NCBI GenBank assembly: GCA_048549915.1
Contig: JBLYYE010000020.1
Coordinates: 1-51,289 of the forward strand
From: LSUCC0057 sp048549915
Lineage (GTDB): Bacteria; Pseudomonadota; Gammaproteobacteria; Pseudomonadales; Porticoccaceae
DNA: 51,289 nt
Direction: 5' to 3'
Under the pieces are notes generated by a model. It saw nothing but the letters and a program-made list of their open reading frames with translations, was not told the origin of the DNA and made no database searches. Below are positions 7,751 to 16,899 of this stretch, piece by piece (position 1 is the first letter of the stretch; each line of letters begins with the position of its first letter). The position numbers and the translations under genes are program-made.

Positions 7751-9138
7751 CCTTCCAGCTCTCCATTGCGATAGCGCCGCGTGACCTCGCGCAGAGTAAC
7801 CCACTCCTCGGCTGCCGATGGGTGGATACCTACCGTGCTGTCAAAGTCCGCCTTGGTCGCACCCGCTTTAATCGCAATAGCCAAACCTTGAATGGTCTCG
7901 GCAGCATGCTCGCCCAACATATGAGCAGCGATGACTCGATCACTACTGCCATCGACCAGCAATTTCAGCACAATTTTACCGCCGTGCCCGCCCAGCGTTG
8001 CCAGCATGGGTTTGAACTCTGTCACATAGACATCGAGCTGAGTAAACTCAACCTTTGCCTGCTCTTCACTCGGACCAACTGTGCCTATCTCCGGCTGGCT
8101 GAAAATGGCCGTAGGGATATCGGCATAGCTCAAAACGGCTTGTCCATCGCCATAGAGTTGGTCAATTAACACCACCGCCTCGCGTATCGCCACCGGCGTT
8201 AACTGCAGGCGATCAATCATGTCGCCAATCGCATAAATGGATGGTTCTGCCGTTGAATAGTTTTCATCCACTACCACCGAGCCGTTGTCGCGCAACACCA
8301 CGCCGGTAGTTTCTAACCCTAGCTGTGCAGTTGCCGCTCGGCGGCCAGTGGCGTAGAGAACTAAGCCAGCATCAATCTGCCGGCCATCGTTGAGCTCAAC
8401 GCTTTGCGGTTCACCCTGCTCACCGTTTATTGCCACAACATCACTGTTAAGGCAAAGTTTGATACCGGCCTGCTGCATCGCCTCAGCCAGTCGCTCTGCC
8501 AACTCAGCATCAAATATTTTGAGCAGCTTAGGTCCGCGATAGATCAGTGTGGTATCGACACCCAAGCCGTTCAATATGCCGGCAAACTCTACCGCAATGT
8601 ATCCACCACCAACCACTACAGCTCGCTCAGGCAGCTGCGGCAGATAAAACATCTCATTCGAACTGACTGCCATCTCCGCGCCAGGCAGCGCTGGAATAAA
8701 TGGCTGTCCACCGGTGGCCAGCAAAATAGCTTCCCCGTGTAGCTCGCACTCTGCACCATCCTCCAGCGCTACGCTGACATGGTGTGGGCCGACCACGCGG
8801 GCCCAGCCGCGGATAATCTCCGCGCCGCTATTATCTAGCAGACGTTGGTATATACCATTGAGACGCTCGATCTCGGCGGTTTTGTTATCGCGCAGTGTCT
8901 GCCAGTCAAATTGCGGCTCTACTGAGCTCCATCCATAGCCTCGGCTCTGCTCAAATTGCTCAGCAAATTGCGAGGCATAGACAAAAAGCTTTTTAGGTAC
9001 ACATCCGACATTGACACAAGTGCCGCCGAGCGCCCTACCCTCGACAACAGCCACCCGCTTTCCCTTGGCAGCCGCAAGCCGTGCTGCGCGAACACCGCCG
9101 GAGCCCGCACCGATCACTATTAAGTCGTATTTATCCAT
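7747..9138 (-). CDS. gor: Glutathione-disulfide reductase
   Basis: NADPH-dependent FAD disulfide reductase that keeps glutathione reduced. Motifs: the FAD fold IGAGSGGVRAAR at the N-terminus, the redox pair GGTCVNVGCVPKK, the NAD(P)H fold VVGGGYIAVEFAG with an Arg in the following LIYRG strand, ATGRRAAT, and the C-terminal HPSAAEEW block with the active-site His-Glu. A GTG at 9139 precedes the ATG at 9136-9138; I use the ATG, which overlaps the end of cysG by eight bases. It is the last gene of the ftsK-to-gor chain, an unusual addition after cysG. Trypanothione or mycothione reductase are unlikely from the organism type. Confidence 0.9.
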   Translation of the reverse strand: MDKYDLIVIGAGSGGVRAARLAAAKGKRVAVVEGRALGGTCVNVGCVPKKLFVYASQFAEQFEQSRGYGWSSVEPQFDWQTLRDNKTAEIERLNGIYQRLLDNSGAEIIRGWARVVGPHHVSVALEDGAECELHGEAILLATGGQPFIPALPGAEMAVSSNEMFYLPQLPERAVVVGGGYIAVEFAGILNGLGVDTTLIYRGPKLLKIFDAELAERLAEAMQQAGIKLCLNSDVVAINGEQGEPQSVELNDGRQIDAGLVLYATGRRAATAQLGLETTGVVLRDNGSVVVDENYSTAEPSIYAIGDMIDRLQLTPVAIREAVVLIDQLYGDGQAVLSYADIPTAIFSQPEIGTVGPSEEQAKVEFTQLDVYVTEFKPMLATLGGHGGKIVLKLLVDGSSDRVIAAHMLGEHAAETIQGLAIAIKAGATKADFDSTVGIHPSAAEEWVTLREVTRRYRNGELEG

Positions 9139-10543
9139 CACTGATCTCGCTCATTTGCGGTTGGTACCAGTTAAGCTGTTGGTGGAGCTGAACGACATCG
9201 CCAACAATTAACAGCGTTGGAGCCCCGGCATTGGCAGCGCGCACCTTGGCAGGCAAATTCTCTAGGTCAGCAATAAAATTGCGCTGGTCCGGCTGGGTGC
9301 CCTTTTCAATGATTGCCGCAGGGCGATTGGCGGGGGCACCGTGAGCCATCAGCTGTGAGCAGATGGTCTCCATGCCCGATAAACCCATGTAAAAAACTAA
9401 GGTTTGGTGTGGCTTGGCGAGCTCTTGCCAATCCAGATCCAGTTCACCGCTCATTAGGTGGCCGGCAATAAAGCGCACCGATTGCGCATGATCTCGGTGT
9501 GTTAAAGGGATACCTGCATAACTGGCACAACCTGAGGCGGCAGTAATGCCAGGTACTACTTGGAAAGGAATGTTGTGCTCGGCAAGCATGGCGATCTCTT
9601 CGCCTCCGCGGCCAAATATGAAAGGATCTCCACCTTTTAAACGCAACACTCGCATCCCTTGCTGGGCGTATTCGACCAATTTGAGATTGATATTCTCTTG
9701 GCTCACCGCGTGATCGCCGGCGCGTTTGCCAACATAAACCAGCTCTGCATCGCGGCGCACTTTGTCGAGCACCTGCGGTGATACCAGGCGATCGTAGAGA
9801 ACAATATCAGCTTGCTGCATTAATCTAATGGCTTTGAATGTGAGCAGATCCGGGTCTCCAGGGCCCCCACCGACCAGGTAGACTTCTCCTTGGGGCGCGT
9901 CCGTTTGCGTCTCGACAAAATTATCGAGTTCAGCGGCCAGACTCGCATGGGCCTCTTCTAAGTTACCTTGATAGCTAAGTGATGCGACACGGCCGGAAAA
10001 GACCTGCTCCCAGAATTTTTTTCGCAAAGGCTCAGCGATGCGTTCGGCGACCGCTGCACGAAAACCGTTGGCCAGCGTCGCCAGCTGGCCGAGCCGAGCC
10101 GGAAAAAGCGCTTCCAGCTGAGTGCGCAGCAAGCGTGCCAGCACCGGTGCAGTGCCGGCGGTAGAGATGGCAATTTGTACCGGTGAGCGATCGACAATAG
10201 AGGGGAAGATAACTGTACACAGCTCTTTGGCATCAACCGCATTGACCGCGATATGGCGGGCTGTGGCCTCATCGGCGACCTGGCGATTGATTTCTGGGAA
10301 ATTGGTCGCTACCACAACTAAGACGCGGCCATCCAGATCGCTGCTTTGATACTTGCGCAAAACCACCGTTAAATTGCCCGCACTCTCAGCCTGAGAAACC
10401 TCATCGCCAAGCTCAGGAGCTACCACTGTCACCTGTGCATTGGCCGCCAACAGTAACCGTATTTTGCGCGCAGCGACTGGGCCAGCACCCACCACCAAAA
10501 CTGGGCGATCATCGAGCTTGTGAAAAAGAGGCAAGTACTCCAT
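9131..10543 (-). CDS. cysG: Siroheme synthase, trifunctional
   Basis: Makes siroheme for sulfite and nitrite reductases from uroporphyrinogen III. The N-terminal third is the NAD-dependent precorrin-2 dehydrogenase/ferrochelatase: VLVVGAGPVAARK dinucleotide fold, NAVDAKELC with the catalytic Asp region, and ISTAGTAPVLARLLR. The C-terminal half, from about residue 215, is the SAM uroporphyrinogen methyltransferase with VYLVGGGPGDPDLLT, VLRLKGGDPFIFGRGGEE and VVPGITAA. At 470 residues it is full length. It lies fourteen bases after serS and overlaps gor, so it is translated within the same transcript. Confidence 0.96.
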   Translation of the reverse strand: MEYLPLFHKLDDRPVLVVGAGPVAARKIRLLLAANAQVTVVAPELGDEVSQAESAGNLTVVLRKYQSSDLDGRVLVVVATNFPEINRQVADEATARHIAVNAVDAKELCTVIFPSIVDRSPVQIAISTAGTAPVLARLLRTQLEALFPARLGQLATLANGFRAAVAERIAEPLRKKFWEQVFSGRVASLSYQGNLEEAHASLAAELDNFVETQTDAPQGEVYLVGGGPGDPDLLTFKAIRLMQQADIVLYDRLVSPQVLDKVRRDAELVYVGKRAGDHAVSQENINLKLVEYAQQGMRVLRLKGGDPFIFGRGGEEIAMLAEHNIPFQVVPGITAASGCASYAGIPLTHRDHAQSVRFIAGHLMSGELDLDWQELAKPHQTLVFYMGLSGMETICSQLMAHGAPANRPAAIIEKGTQPDQRNFIADLENLPAKVRAANAGAPTLLIVGDVVQLHQQLNWYQPQMSEISDG

Positions 10544-10557
10544 AGCATTTCCCTCGA

Positions 10558-11841
10558 TTAGCGGATTTCGCTAGCGCCACCCATATAAGGCTGCAATACC
10601 GTCGGAACAGCCACACTGCCATCGGCCTGCTGATAATTTTCAAGCACCGCTACCAAAGTGCGGCCAACCGCTAGGCCAGAACCATTAATCGTGTGCAGGT
10701 AAGCAGGCTTGCCGCTCTGCTCGTCGCGGTAGCGTGCGCCCAAGCGACGCGCCTGGAAATCACCAAAGTGGCTGCATGAAGAGATTTCGCGGAAGGTCTC
10801 TTGCGAGGGCAACCAGACTTCAATATCGTAAGTTTTGGCCGCCGAGAAACCGGTGTCACCACCGCACAGGAGAACTGTGCGGTAAGGTAGTTCAAGCTTT
10901 TCTAACAGCATCTCTGCGTGACGAGTCAGCTCTTCCAAGGCCCCGCTGGCCTGTCCAGGTTCAACGAACTGAACCATCTCTACCTTTTCAAACTGATGCT
11001 GGCGTATCATGCCGCGGGTGTCGCGGCCGTAGCTGCCCGCTTCGCTTCTAAAGCACGGCGTATGGCTGACAAATTTTTGCGGCAGATGACTGACTATCTC
11101 ACTCCGGAACAAGTTAGTGACCGGGACTTCTGCGGTCGGGATCAGATAAAACTCGCGCTCATCCTGCAGCTTGAAAAGATCTTGCTCAAACTTGGGGAGC
11201 TGGCCGGTGCCAAGCAGCGACTCTCGATTGACTATGTAGGGGACATTGAGCTCCTCATAGCCGTTATTGAGTGTGTGCTCGTCGAGCATAAATTGGATCA
11301 GAGCACGGTGCAGTCGAGCCACTTGTCCGCGCATAACGGCAAACCGCGACCCGGTAATTTTTACTCCGCGGTCGAAGTCCAAACCCCCGGCTACCGCTGA
11401 GCCAACATCGACGTGATCATTGATAGCAAAGTCGAATTGGCGGGGTGTACCCCAACGCCGCAACTCGACATTATCGTTCTCATCCGCACCCTCGGGCACT
11501 GATTCATCCGGGGTGTTGGGTATCTCGGCGAGCAAGGCGTCAAGCTCATCCTGCACTACTGCAAGGGCTTGCTCGGCTTGCAACATACTGTTTTTTAACT
11601 CTTCACCGCGCTGTTTTAACGCCTCTGTATCTCCGCCTTCGGCGCGCGCCTGCGCCATCAATTGCCCCATCGACTTGGCGTAACTATTGCGCTCTGCCTG
11701 AGCCTGCTCAGCTGCCTGCTGCGCCTCTTTGCGGGCTGCTTCAAGCTGATTGAACTGTTCTACGTTGAGTTCATAGCCTTTTTTCGAAAGCGCTTGCGCG
11801 ATAATCTCAATCTCATTGCGCAGACGTTTAGGGTCTAACAT
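10558..11841 (-). CDS. serS: Seryl-tRNA synthetase
   Basis: Charges tRNA-Ser (and tRNA-Sec if present). The 427-residue protein has the N-terminal coiled-coil arm (residues 25-110, heptads rich in Glu, Ala and Gln) that grips the long variable arm of tRNA-Ser. The class II core has motif 2 around FVSHTPCFRSEAGSYGRDT and GMIRQHQFEKVEMV, and motif 3 at GSGLAVGRTLVAVLENYQ, ending in VLQPYMGG. The ATG at 11841 follows crcB by 43 bases. Its place between crcB and cysG is the conserved order in related genera. Confidence 0.98.
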   Translation of the reverse strand: MLDPKRLRNEIEIIAQALSKKGYELNVEQFNQLEAARKEAQQAAEQAQAERNSYAKSMGQLMAQARAEGGDTEALKQRGEELKNSMLQAEQALAVVQDELDALLAEIPNTPDESVPEGADENDNVELRRWGTPRQFDFAINDHVDVGSAVAGGLDFDRGVKITGSRFAVMRGQVARLHRALIQFMLDEHTLNNGYEELNVPYIVNRESLLGTGQLPKFEQDLFKLQDEREFYLIPTAEVPVTNLFRSEIVSHLPQKFVSHTPCFRSEAGSYGRDTRGMIRQHQFEKVEMVQFVEPGQASGALEELTRHAEMLLEKLELPYRTVLLCGGDTGFSAAKTYDIEVWLPSQETFREISSCSHFGDFQARRLGARYRDEQSGKPAYLHTINGSGLAVGRTLVAVLENYQQADGSVAVPTVLQPYMGGASEIR

Positions 11842-11884
11842 GGGGTAATCCTTGTAGCTGTAATATAGAGTTTAGAGTCACTGC

Positions 11885-12262
11885 TCAGCGCATTAAATAA
11901 TAGGTCATAGCCGCTAGGGCTATCGCTGCTGCAGGTGTTAGAAGAGCATATAAAAGCGCCATCTGTGGCTGTCCATTTTGCCACAAAGCCAGCGCCTCTA
12001 GGGAAAAGGTTGAAAAGGTTGTGAAGGCACCGAGCAGCCCAACCATCAAAAATTCACGCGAACTCTGTGGCCAGCCGCCGCGCTCAACGATCAACACGAA
12101 CAGTGCTGCCATTAATGCCGAGCCGAGCAGATTGGCGATAAAGGTGGCCCAAGGCCAGCCTCCGATACCGGTAGCTCGGCTTGCCAGCGCAGCCAAACCG
12201 TAGCGAGCCAGAGCGCCCAGAGCACCCCCGCTGGCAACGGCAATTAGAGATGGGAGGTTCAT
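11885..12262 (-). CDS. crcB: Fluoride channel/exporter CrcB (Fluc)
   Basis: Small inner-membrane fluoride channel that works as a dual-topology dimer. The 125 residues form four hydrophobic segments and carry the family marks: GGALGALARYG at the N-terminus, FIANLLGSALMAAL with the pore Asn, and GLLGAFTTFSTFS, the Phe-box and central Na+-site segment. Its ATG overlaps the rarA stop by four bases (ATGA), indicating translational coupling. No fluoride riboswitch is possible directly upstream because that sequence is rarA coding DNA. Confidence 0.95.
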   Translation of the reverse strand: MNLPSLIAVASGGALGALARYGLAALASRATGIGGWPWATFIANLLGSALMAALFVLIVERGGWPQSSREFLMVGLLGAFTTFSTFSLEALALWQNGQPQMALLYALLTPAAAIALAAMTYYLMR

Positions 12263-13629
12263 TCATTGACCTCGTCATTGCGGCTGTCGCGATGTCCAAA
12301 GCGTGTATTGCTAGCGGCGCGGTTGGCTGCGCGTAAACTGGCCAGTTTGGCAGCGATCTGCTGCTCTAAGCCGCGTTCAGCTGGCTGATAGAGTGCTACG
12401 GCATCCATCTGCTCTGGGAAATAATGCTCCCCCGCGGCAAACCCATTGGGTTCATCGTGCGCGTAGCGATAGCCCTCACTGTGGCCGCTGGCCTTGGCCA
12501 ACTGTGTGGGAGCATTGCGCAAATGGTTGGGCACCTCAAGCGAGCCGTATGCCGCCACAAGAGAAGTTGCCTGTTTGAAAGCTTTGTAAACAGCATTACT
12601 TTTAGCGGCACAGGCTAAGTAAGAGACTGTTTGTGCCAGTGCCAACTCGCCCTCCGGCGAGCCTAACCGAGTGACCACCTCCCAGCCTTGCAGTGCGACA
12701 GTTAACGCCCGCGGATCGGCATTGCCGATATCCTCACTGGCCACGCGCACTAACCGCCGAGCAATATAAAGGGGGTCGCAGCCGCCATCGATCAAGCGCG
12801 CAAACCAGTAGAGACTGGCGTCCGGGTCTGACCCTCGCAATGATTTGTGGAGCGCCGAGACTTGATCGTAAAAGTGGTCGCCACTGCGGTCGAAGCGACG
12901 ACTTCCACCGCCTTGCACAACCTCTGCAACCAATTCGCGGCTCACTACATCCGTGGCTAGATCGCAGGCTATCTCCAAAAAATTGAGCGCGCGACGCGCA
13001 TCGCCATCGGCAACTTGTACCAGGAGTTGCAAAGCGCCCTCTCCGATTTCACAGCTGCCGCCCAAACCGCGGTCACTATCGCTGACAGCTCGTTCCAGCA
13101 ATGAGGTTATAGCAGTGTCGTCGAGTGGCTTTAAGGTATAAACCCGGCAACGCGACAGCAGCGCGTTATTTAGCTCAAATGCGGGGTTTTCAGTGGTGGC
13201 TCCGATAAAAGTGACTGTGCCATTTTCGACATAGGGGAGAAAAGCGTCCTGCTGGCTTTTATTAAACCGATGCACCTCATCGACAAACAGAATAGTGGAC
13301 CGGTTGTGTACACTCTGCATTTGCTGGGCGTTGACGATTGCTGAGCGAATCTCTTTGACTCCACTGAGCACCGCCGATAGCTTTTCGACGTGAGCGTTGC
13401 ACTGCGCGGCGATAATCTCCGCCAAGGTAGTTTTGCCGACACCGGGTGGTCCCCACAAGATCATTGAGTGTAGCGAGCCGCGCTGAAGCGCATTGCGCAG
13501 TGGCCGGCCCTCGCCTAGTAAGTGCTCTTGACCGCTGTATTCCTGCAAGCAGTTGGGACGCATTCGCGCGGCCAGAGGCATATCGGCAAGGGCTGCAGAG
13601 CCAGGGTTGTTGAAGAGATCAACGGACAA
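12259..13629 (-). CDS. rarA: Replication-associated recombination protein RarA (MgsA)
   Basis: AAA+ ATPase related to clamp-loader subunits that acts at stalled replication forks. Walker A is in LWGPPGVGKTTLAE and Walker B in FVDEVHRFNKSQQD; then comes the sensor IGATTENP and the C-terminal tetramerisation region with YRYAHDEPNGFAAGEHYFP. The open frame extends to 13725, but that would lie over lolA. I place the start at a TTG (13627-13629), which gives MSVDLFNN and has AGGGGG six bases upstream; the result is 456 residues, close to the E. coli protein. With this start it overlaps the lolA stop by eleven bases and overlaps crcB by four. Confidence 0.93.
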   Translation of the reverse strand: MSVDLFNNPGSAALADMPLAARMRPNCLQEYSGQEHLLGEGRPLRNALQRGSLHSMILWGPPGVGKTTLAEIIAAQCNAHVEKLSAVLSGVKEIRSAIVNAQQMQSVHNRSTILFVDEVHRFNKSQQDAFLPYVENGTVTFIGATTENPAFELNNALLSRCRVYTLKPLDDTAITSLLERAVSDSDRGLGGSCEIGEGALQLLVQVADGDARRALNFLEIACDLATDVVSRELVAEVVQGGGSRRFDRSGDHFYDQVSALHKSLRGSDPDASLYWFARLIDGGCDPLYIARRLVRVASEDIGNADPRALTVALQGWEVVTRLGSPEGELALAQTVSYLACAAKSNAVYKAFKQATSLVAAYGSLEVPNHLRNAPTQLAKASGHSEGYRYAHDEPNGFAAGEHYFPEQMDAVALYQPAERGLEQQIAAKLASLRAANRAASNTRFGHRDSRNDEVNE

Positions 13630-14275
13630 TCTCAACCCCCTGTGGCAGATCAAAACGAAACTGAGAAGTGGGCAATTGAATATTTCGCTGTAAACGGTGG
13701 AAGTTAACCGTCGTCTGCTGCCCAAAATTATCGGTCACTCGCAGTGCTAGCAGTCTGTCCGCACTCCAATCTATCCTGAGCTCTTCGATCTGGCCAAGGA
13801 CAGACAAGTCACCAGCACCATTGCGGGCCATAGTGTAGCGCTCAACCAAGGCACCATCGGCACGCTGTTGCTCAGTAAAACTGAAGGTGTATGCCTGGGC
13901 CGCAGGCAACCGGCCCAGCAGTATCGCCGCCGGTGATTGGTCTAAAAGGTCAGCGACGGCACGCACGGTTACTTGCTCAAGATCGCGATCATAAAACCAC
14001 AGCGAGGCGCCATCGCTCACCAGGCGCTGGTTGAGTGGCTCATCGTAGTGCCAGTCGATTAAATTGGGCTGTTGCAGAGCAAAGCGACCGGTGACGCGCT
14101 CTTGCTCGCGGCCATTGATATCCACTAAAAGCTGCTCGAACACGCCAACCCAGCTCTCTACTGCAGAAAATCGAGCCGCTAGCTCTGCGCCAACAGTATC
14201 GCTGCTCGCTTGCGCGACTGCCATACTGTGCCCGCTCAATATCAGCGAGATAAGCAGCAAAAATGCTTTAATCAC
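13619..14275 (-). CDS. lolA: Outer-membrane lipoprotein carrier protein LolA
   Basis: Periplasmic chaperone that ferries lipoproteins from LolCDE to LolB. The 218-residue product begins with a signal peptide (Lys near the start, FLLLISLILSG core, AVAQA cleavage region). The mature part has RFSAVESW, TGRFALQQPNLIDWHYDEP and SLWFYDRDLEQVTVR, as in the family. The open frame continues upstream into ftsK; the start chosen is GTG at 14273-14275, which puts the signal peptide at the N-terminus and overlaps the ftsK stop by eight bases. The ftsK-lolA-rarA order is widely conserved in gammaproteobacteria. Confidence 0.92.
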   Translation of the reverse strand: MIKAFLLLISLILSGHSMAVAQASSDTVGAELAARFSAVESWVGVFEQLLVDINGREQERVTGRFALQQPNLIDWHYDEPLNQRLVSDGASLWFYDRDLEQVTVRAVADLLDQSPAAILLGRLPAAQAYTFSFTEQQRADGALVERYTMARNGAGDLSVLGQIEELRIDWSADRLLALRVTDNFGQQTTVNFHRLQRNIQLPTSQFRFDLPQGVEIVR

Positions 14276-16649
14276 GGCTTCGACCTGGGGCAAGTACTTC
14301 GCGGTTGCCATTGCTGCCCATAGCGCTGACCACACCGGAAGCTTCCATCTGCTCAATTAAGCGCGCGGCGCGGTTGTAGCCAACCCTCAGCTTGCGTTGC
14401 ACCGAGGAAATAGAGGCTTTGCGGGTCTCTAAAACGAAGGCCACGGCCTCATCGTAGAGAGGGTCTGATTCATCGCCATCGCTCTCCGACTCCGTCGCGA
14501 ATCCCGGTACCGCTATGGATGAAACCGAGCTTTCGTCGGTAATTTCATCTAGGTATTGAGGCTCTCCGCGGCGCTTCCAATCCGCCACCACCTTGTGTAC
14601 CTCATGATCGTCAACAAAAGCACCGTGCACCCGCTCTGGCACACTGGTCCCGGGTGGCAAATAGAGCATATCGCCATGGCCAAGCAGCTGTTCGGCACCG
14701 CCCTGATCGAGAATGGTGCGCGAATCGATTTTTGAAGAGACCTGGAAGGCAATCCGGGTCGGCACGTTGGCTTTAATCAAGCCGGTAATGACATCTACCG
14801 AGGGACGCTGCGTTGCCAGAATCAAATGAATGCCCGCGGCGCGCGCCTTTTGTGCGATACGGGCGATCAGCTGTTCCACTTTCTTGCCGACAATCATCAT
14901 CATATCGGCAAATTCGTCTACCACGACTACGATGTAGGGCAGCGTCTTCAATGTTGGGGCTTCAGGTGGCGGTTCAGTCGGGTCCCAGCCCATTTCGTCG
15001 GGGTTAAAAGTCCACAATGGATCACTGAGCGGCTCGCCGGCTTTAATGGCATCACTGACTTTTTTGTTAAAGCCCGCAATATTGCGCACACCCATCGCCG
15101 CCATCAATTTATAGCGGCGCTCCATCTCGCCGACACACCAGCGCAGCCCAGAGGCAGCGTCGTTCATATCGGTGATAACGGGTGTTAGCAGATGAGGGAT
15201 GCCATCGTATATCGAGAGCTCAAGCATCTTTGGGTCGACCAAAATCATCCGCACCTGCTCGGGCGTCGCCTTAAAAAGTAAGCTCAACAGCATGGCGTTA
15301 ATACCAACAGACTTACCCGAGCCAGTGGTACCGGCAACCAGCAGATGCGGCATTTTTGCCAAGTCTGCCACTGTTGGAACCCCGGCAATATCATTACCCA
15401 ATGCCAAAGTGAGCGGCGAGCTACTTCGATCATAGGCCTCTGAGGAGATCACCTCGGTGAGGCGTACCATTTCACGGTGCTCATTGGGGATCTCTATACC
15501 CACTACAGATTTGCCTGGGATAACTTCCACCACGCGCACAGAGATAACCGCCATAGAACGGGCTAAGTCCTTAGCCAGATTACTGATGCGCGAAACTTTA
15601 ACGCCGGCAGCCGGTTGGATTTCAAAGCGGGTAATAACTGGGCCCGGCAAGACTTCAACTACTTCAGCAGTAATGCCAAAGTCAGCTAATTTGTGCTCAA
15701 GCAGGCGCGATAAGTGCTCCAGGGCTTCCGGCGAATAGCCTTGATCACCCTTCTTCTCAGCAGGATCGAGAAGATTGAGTGGTGGCAGTGTTCCGGTAAC
15801 CGGGCCCTCGTCAAACAGAGGCTGCTGTTTTTCTCGCTCTACGCGCGCGCTGGGTTGGCTGGGCTTAGCTGGCGCCGCGATGGTGGGCGGGACACGCACC
15901 GCTTCCTTCTTTGCTTGTTTAACCACCTTCTCCTGTCGCTGCTCAGCAGCTTGACGAGCGGCTTTGCGCTCAGCGCGTCGGCGCTGCCAGCGCTCAATGG
16001 CCGCTTGACTGCGCTCAATGCAATGCAGTGCAAACTGTCCTAGCCTGTCAATAACTGCCAACCAGGAAAGATCGGTGAATACCGTAACTCCAAACAACAA
16101 TAAAGCCAGATGAATTAGTGTTCCTCCAGCTAAGTTGAATAGGTCGAGTGTGGCGCTTCCAATCGCAGATCCCAGTATGCCCCCACTACTTTCTTGCAAG
16201 GAATAGAGATCGGGATACTGCACATAGAGCAGTGAAGTCACCGCGACAATAACTAAAATAAATCCAATTACCCGCAGTGTAAAAGTTACCGCATCAAACT
16301 GATTTTGTTGTTGATGCAGATGTCCGTAGAGAAGCTGAGAGGCGCGAACCGCCAGTAGTAGCGGAAAGATGAAGGCGCCCAGCCCAAACAGGGTAAACAG
16401 CACATCGGCCAGCCATGCTCCAGCTCTGCCAATCGCATTACTAACCTCGGCGTTACTGCCAGTATAAGTAAATCCAGGGTCTTGGCTGCTGTAGGTGAGC
16501 AGCGCCACCAAAACAATAGCGCAAAGAGCCAACCAGCCTATCAAAGCACCCTCGCTCAACAACCGGCTGATTCGATCATGGTTTAGCCCACTTTGCGCAC
16601 TAACCTTTGGACTCGCCGGGGACTGTTTCTTTTTATTGGTAGCTGCCAA
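14268..16649 (-). CDS. ftsK: DNA translocase FtsK
   Basis: Septum-anchored motor that pumps chromosome ends to daughter cells and activates XerCD at dif. At 793 residues it is the compact form. Four or five membrane spans occupy roughly residues 30-210, followed by a short charged linker rich in Arg, Ala and Gln instead of the very long E. coli linker. The motor has Walker A in GTTGSGKSVGIN, then LVDPKMLELSIYDGIPHLL, and Walker B in VVVDEFADMMM. The last 65 residues are the winged-helix gamma domain (RKLRVGYNRAARLIEQME) that reads KOPS sequences. It heads the chain and is divergent from trxB. Confidence 0.97.
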   Translation of the reverse strand: MAATNKKKQSPASPKVSAQSGLNHDRISRLLSEGALIGWLALCAIVLVALLTYSSQDPGFTYTGSNAEVSNAIGRAGAWLADVLFTLFGLGAFIFPLLLAVRASQLLYGHLHQQQNQFDAVTFTLRVIGFILVIVAVTSLLYVQYPDLYSLQESSGGILGSAIGSATLDLFNLAGGTLIHLALLLFGVTVFTDLSWLAVIDRLGQFALHCIERSQAAIERWQRRRAERKAARQAAEQRQEKVVKQAKKEAVRVPPTIAAPAKPSQPSARVEREKQQPLFDEGPVTGTLPPLNLLDPAEKKGDQGYSPEALEHLSRLLEHKLADFGITAEVVEVLPGPVITRFEIQPAAGVKVSRISNLAKDLARSMAVISVRVVEVIPGKSVVGIEIPNEHREMVRLTEVISSEAYDRSSSPLTLALGNDIAGVPTVADLAKMPHLLVAGTTGSGKSVGINAMLLSLLFKATPEQVRMILVDPKMLELSIYDGIPHLLTPVITDMNDAASGLRWCVGEMERRYKLMAAMGVRNIAGFNKKVSDAIKAGEPLSDPLWTFNPDEMGWDPTEPPPEAPTLKTLPYIVVVVDEFADMMMIVGKKVEQLIARIAQKARAAGIHLILATQRPSVDVITGLIKANVPTRIAFQVSSKIDSRTILDQGGAEQLLGHGDMLYLPPGTSVPERVHGAFVDDHEVHKVVADWKRRGEPQYLDEITDESSVSSIAVPGFATESESDGDESDPLYDEAVAFVLETRKASISSVQRKLRVGYNRAARLIEQMEASGVVSAMGSNGNREVLAPGRSRD

Positions 16650-16899
16650 GCGCCATTCCTTATTTGCACAATGATGGATAGCTGAAGTTTGCGCCGCCTA
16701 TTAAACGACTTACCCACAGAGGTTTTGGTGAGTAATTGTAACCTGTTGACTTGCAATTGACACGTTTATGGCAATCGAAAAAAACACCATTAGCGGCCGC
16801 TATACAATGAATTTGTAAAAGCTATTTGAACTTTGTGGCGCGGGCTTTAATATGAGTGCCAGATTGAAACTACTCACCTATAACGGAAATTATTTCTCT

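Noticed and set aside
10544..10557. tRNA-Ser gene near serS
   Set aside because: A tRNA-Ser follows this operon in some pseudomonads, but here the gap is fourteen bases and gor follows cysG.
12263..12400. Fluoride riboswitch before crcB
   Set aside because: The upstream DNA is the 3' end of rarA and the two genes overlap by four bases; no crcB-motif fold was seen.
13630..13725. Longer N-terminus for RarA from the upstream ATG
   Set aside because: It would overlap lolA by more than 100 bases, does not resemble any RarA N-terminus, and a TTG with a well-spaced AGGGGG gives the expected protein.
14276..14356. Longer N-terminus for LolA
   Set aside because: It would bury the signal peptide behind 27 residues encoded within ftsK; the GTG start places the signal peptide at the true N-terminus.
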